Assembly: GCA_037131065.1 (NCBI GenBank)
Contig: JBAXRT010000067.1
Location: 1 to 15,278, forward strand
Direction: 5' to 3'
DNA from: JBAXRT01 sp037131065
GTDB taxonomy: Bacteria > Bacteroidota > Bacteroidia > Bacteroidales > FEN-979
DNA length: 15,278 bases
Shown here one piece after another: positions 14,084-15,278 of this stretch. Both the position numbers and the translations under genes were made by a program. A model generated the notes under the pieces. The model was not told where the DNA came from and did not search any database. It saw only the letters and a list, made by a program, of their open reading frames with translations. Within the stretch, counting starts at the first letter, position 1; each line of letters opens with the position of its first letter.

Positions 14084-15278
14084 ATGTCTGTCGAGATAAT
14101 AATTCCCAGCCCAGGCGAATCAGTAACCCAGGTTCAGCTTGCCAGGTGGCTTGTGCATGATGGTGATTTCGTAGATCGTGACCAGGAGGTGGTGGAGATC
14201 GACTCCGACAAAGCCTCCTTCCCCCTGGCAGCTCCGGAATCAGGAACCATAAAGATTGCCGTCCCCGAGGGCGAGACCATCGCCGTAGGCGCCGTCATCG
14301 CAGTGATTACACCCGGTGCCGGATCCAGGCCACAAGACAAACCTGCTCTTTCCGAAGTCAAACCGGTGACAAAGCCACTCCAGTCAGAAGAAAAATCAAG
14401 GCAAAACGCCACACCGCTGGCTAAAAAGATCATGGAGGAGAATAAACTAGACAGCCACGAAGTAAGTGCCTCCTTCCCGGGAAAAAAAATCACCCGCAAG
14501 GAGATTGCTGCATTCCTGAACAGAAAACAATCCCCAGGCCCAGCTCTTTCACCCCCCGGGTCAAGGTCGGAAAGCAGGAAAAAACTCACCACGCTCCGGC
14601 TCAAACTGGCTGAACGGCTGGTTGCAGTCAAGAACGAGACCGCCATGCTGACCACCTTCAATGAGGTCAACATGAAGGCAATCATCAGGATAAAGGAAAA
14701 GCTGAATGAAACCTTCAAGGAGCGCTATGGTGCCGGGATTGGCTTCATGTCGTTTTTTACAAAGGCGGTTACCATTGCCCTCCGTGAGTTTCCACAGGTC
14801 AACTCCATGATCGACGGAGACGAGCTCATTACACCTGATTACACTGACATAGGGATTGCGGTCAGCGCCCCTAAGGGGCTGGTGGTTCCGGTCATCCGAA
14901 ATGCTGAAGGGATGAGCATCCCTGAACTGGAGCTGAAGATCGAGGAGCTTGCCGTCAGGGCTCGCGACAACAAACTGACCATCGATGAGATGAAGGGTGG
15001 AACCTTCACGATCACCAATGGCGGGGTGTTCGGATCGATGATGTCGACCCCGATCCTCAATCCGCCACAAAGCGCCATCCTCGGAATGCACAAGATCATG
15101 GAAAGGCCGGTCGCCATCGACGGCCAGGTTGTGATCGCACCCATGATGTACGTGGCCCTTTCATACGACCACCGTGTAATCGACGGCCGTGAATCGGTCA
15201 GTTTCCTGGTCAGGGTCAAGGAAATTATTGAGGACCCGGTGAAAATGCTGACCGAAGGACAAGACCCGGTAAAGCTGC
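14084..15278 (+). CDS. sucB: 2-oxoglutarate dehydrogenase E2, dihydrolipoamide succinyltransferase (3' end cut by window edge)
   Basis: Core subunit of the 2-oxoglutarate dehydrogenase complex. It carries the succinyl group on a lipoyl-lysine and transfers it to CoA. Visible are 398 codons. The lipoyl domain (1-77) has EIDSDKAS with the lipoylated K43. A short linker (about 78-107) is followed by the peripheral subunit-binding domain (108-146, NATPLAKKIMEENKLDSHEV...KITRKEIAAFL), which docks E1/E3. The catalytic domain starts near 167; AMLTTFNEVNMK, GFMSFFTKAV, FTITNGGVFGSMMSTPILNP and SYDHRVIDGRES (360-371, catalytic H363 and D367) match E. coli SucB closely, and distinguish it from pyruvate E2. 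Only the last few residues are missing. The end (EDPVKMLTEGQDPVKL) carries an apparent doubling of the DPVK segment. Confidence 0.97.
   Translation, partial: MSVEIIIPSPGESVTQVQLARWLVHDGDFVDRDQEVVEIDSDKASFPLAAPESGTIKIAVPEGETIAVGAVIAVITPGAGSRPQDKPALSEVKPVTKPLQSEEKSRQNATPLAKKIMEENKLDSHEVSASFPGKKITRKEIAAFLNRKQSPGPALSPPGSRSESRKKLTTLRLKLAERLVAVKNETAMLTTFNEVNMKAIIRIKEKLNETFKERYGAGIGFMSFFTKAVTIALREFPQVNSMIDGDELITPDYTDIGIAVSAPKGLVVPVIRNAEGMSIPELELKIEELAVRARDNKLTIDEMKGGTFTITNGGVFGSMMSTPILNPPQSAILGMHKIMERPVAIDGQVVIAPMMYVALSYDHRVIDGRESVSFLVRVKEIIEDPVKMLTEGQDPVKL

Overview
The window looks like chromosomal DNA from a member of the Bacteroidota, probably an uncultured or draft-genome Bacteroidia relative. 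The evidence is the perfect TAnnTTTG boxes (the Bacteroidota -7 promoter element) ahead of most genes, a type II-C-like Cas9 whose tracrRNA anti-repeat mirrors the typical Bacteroidota repeat start (GTTGTGAATTGC...), and short tandem repeats in most gaps. The left third (about 1-5900) is an accessory, defence-type region. The right two thirds (about 5930-15278) is housekeeping and reads as more GC-rich by eye.

Layout. 1-2905 (-) is the first 968 codons of cas9, cut by the window edge after the HNH domain. 2933-3022 (+) is a divergent, very compact tracrRNA with its own promoter and a UUCG-capped terminator. 3023-3563 holds little more than two short coding scraps and the promoter/operator of the next operon. 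3564-5197 (+) is a two-gene AbiE-type toxin-antitoxin operon with ATGA overlap; a 9/10 inverted repeat flanks its promoter. 5198-5535 is a non-coding stretch with two consecutive 11-bp-period arrays. 5536-5859 is a small unrecognised protein. A 21-bp-arm palindrome (5879-5923) then precedes tilS (5950-7284), followed by dsbD (7355-9442). dsbD and a minus-strand M20 peptidase (9539-10918) converge on a 96-bp gap filled by two heptanucleotide arrays. Divergent from the peptidase is the 2-oxoglutarate dehydrogenase E1 gene (11082-13877), followed after a 206-bp repeat-bearing gap by the E2 gene (14084 to the window end, nearly complete).

How the genes work together. Cas9 and the tracrRNA form the effector of an RNA-guided DNA-targeting system; cas1, cas2 and the spacer array are not here and would be expected beyond the left edge. 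AbiEi/AbiEii is a separate phage-exclusion or maintenance module. TilS modifies tRNA-Ile, DsbD carries reductant across the inner membrane, the M20 enzyme cleaves small peptides, and OdhA/OdhB are two of the three subunits of the TCA-cycle 2-oxoglutarate dehydrogenase complex.

Nothing here is convincingly a wholly new system. The most interesting items are the tracrRNA with a self-complementary anti-repeat end, the candidate AbiE operator, and the repeated use of short fixed-period arrays (7, 8, 9 and 11 bp) in gaps, leaders and one protein linker.
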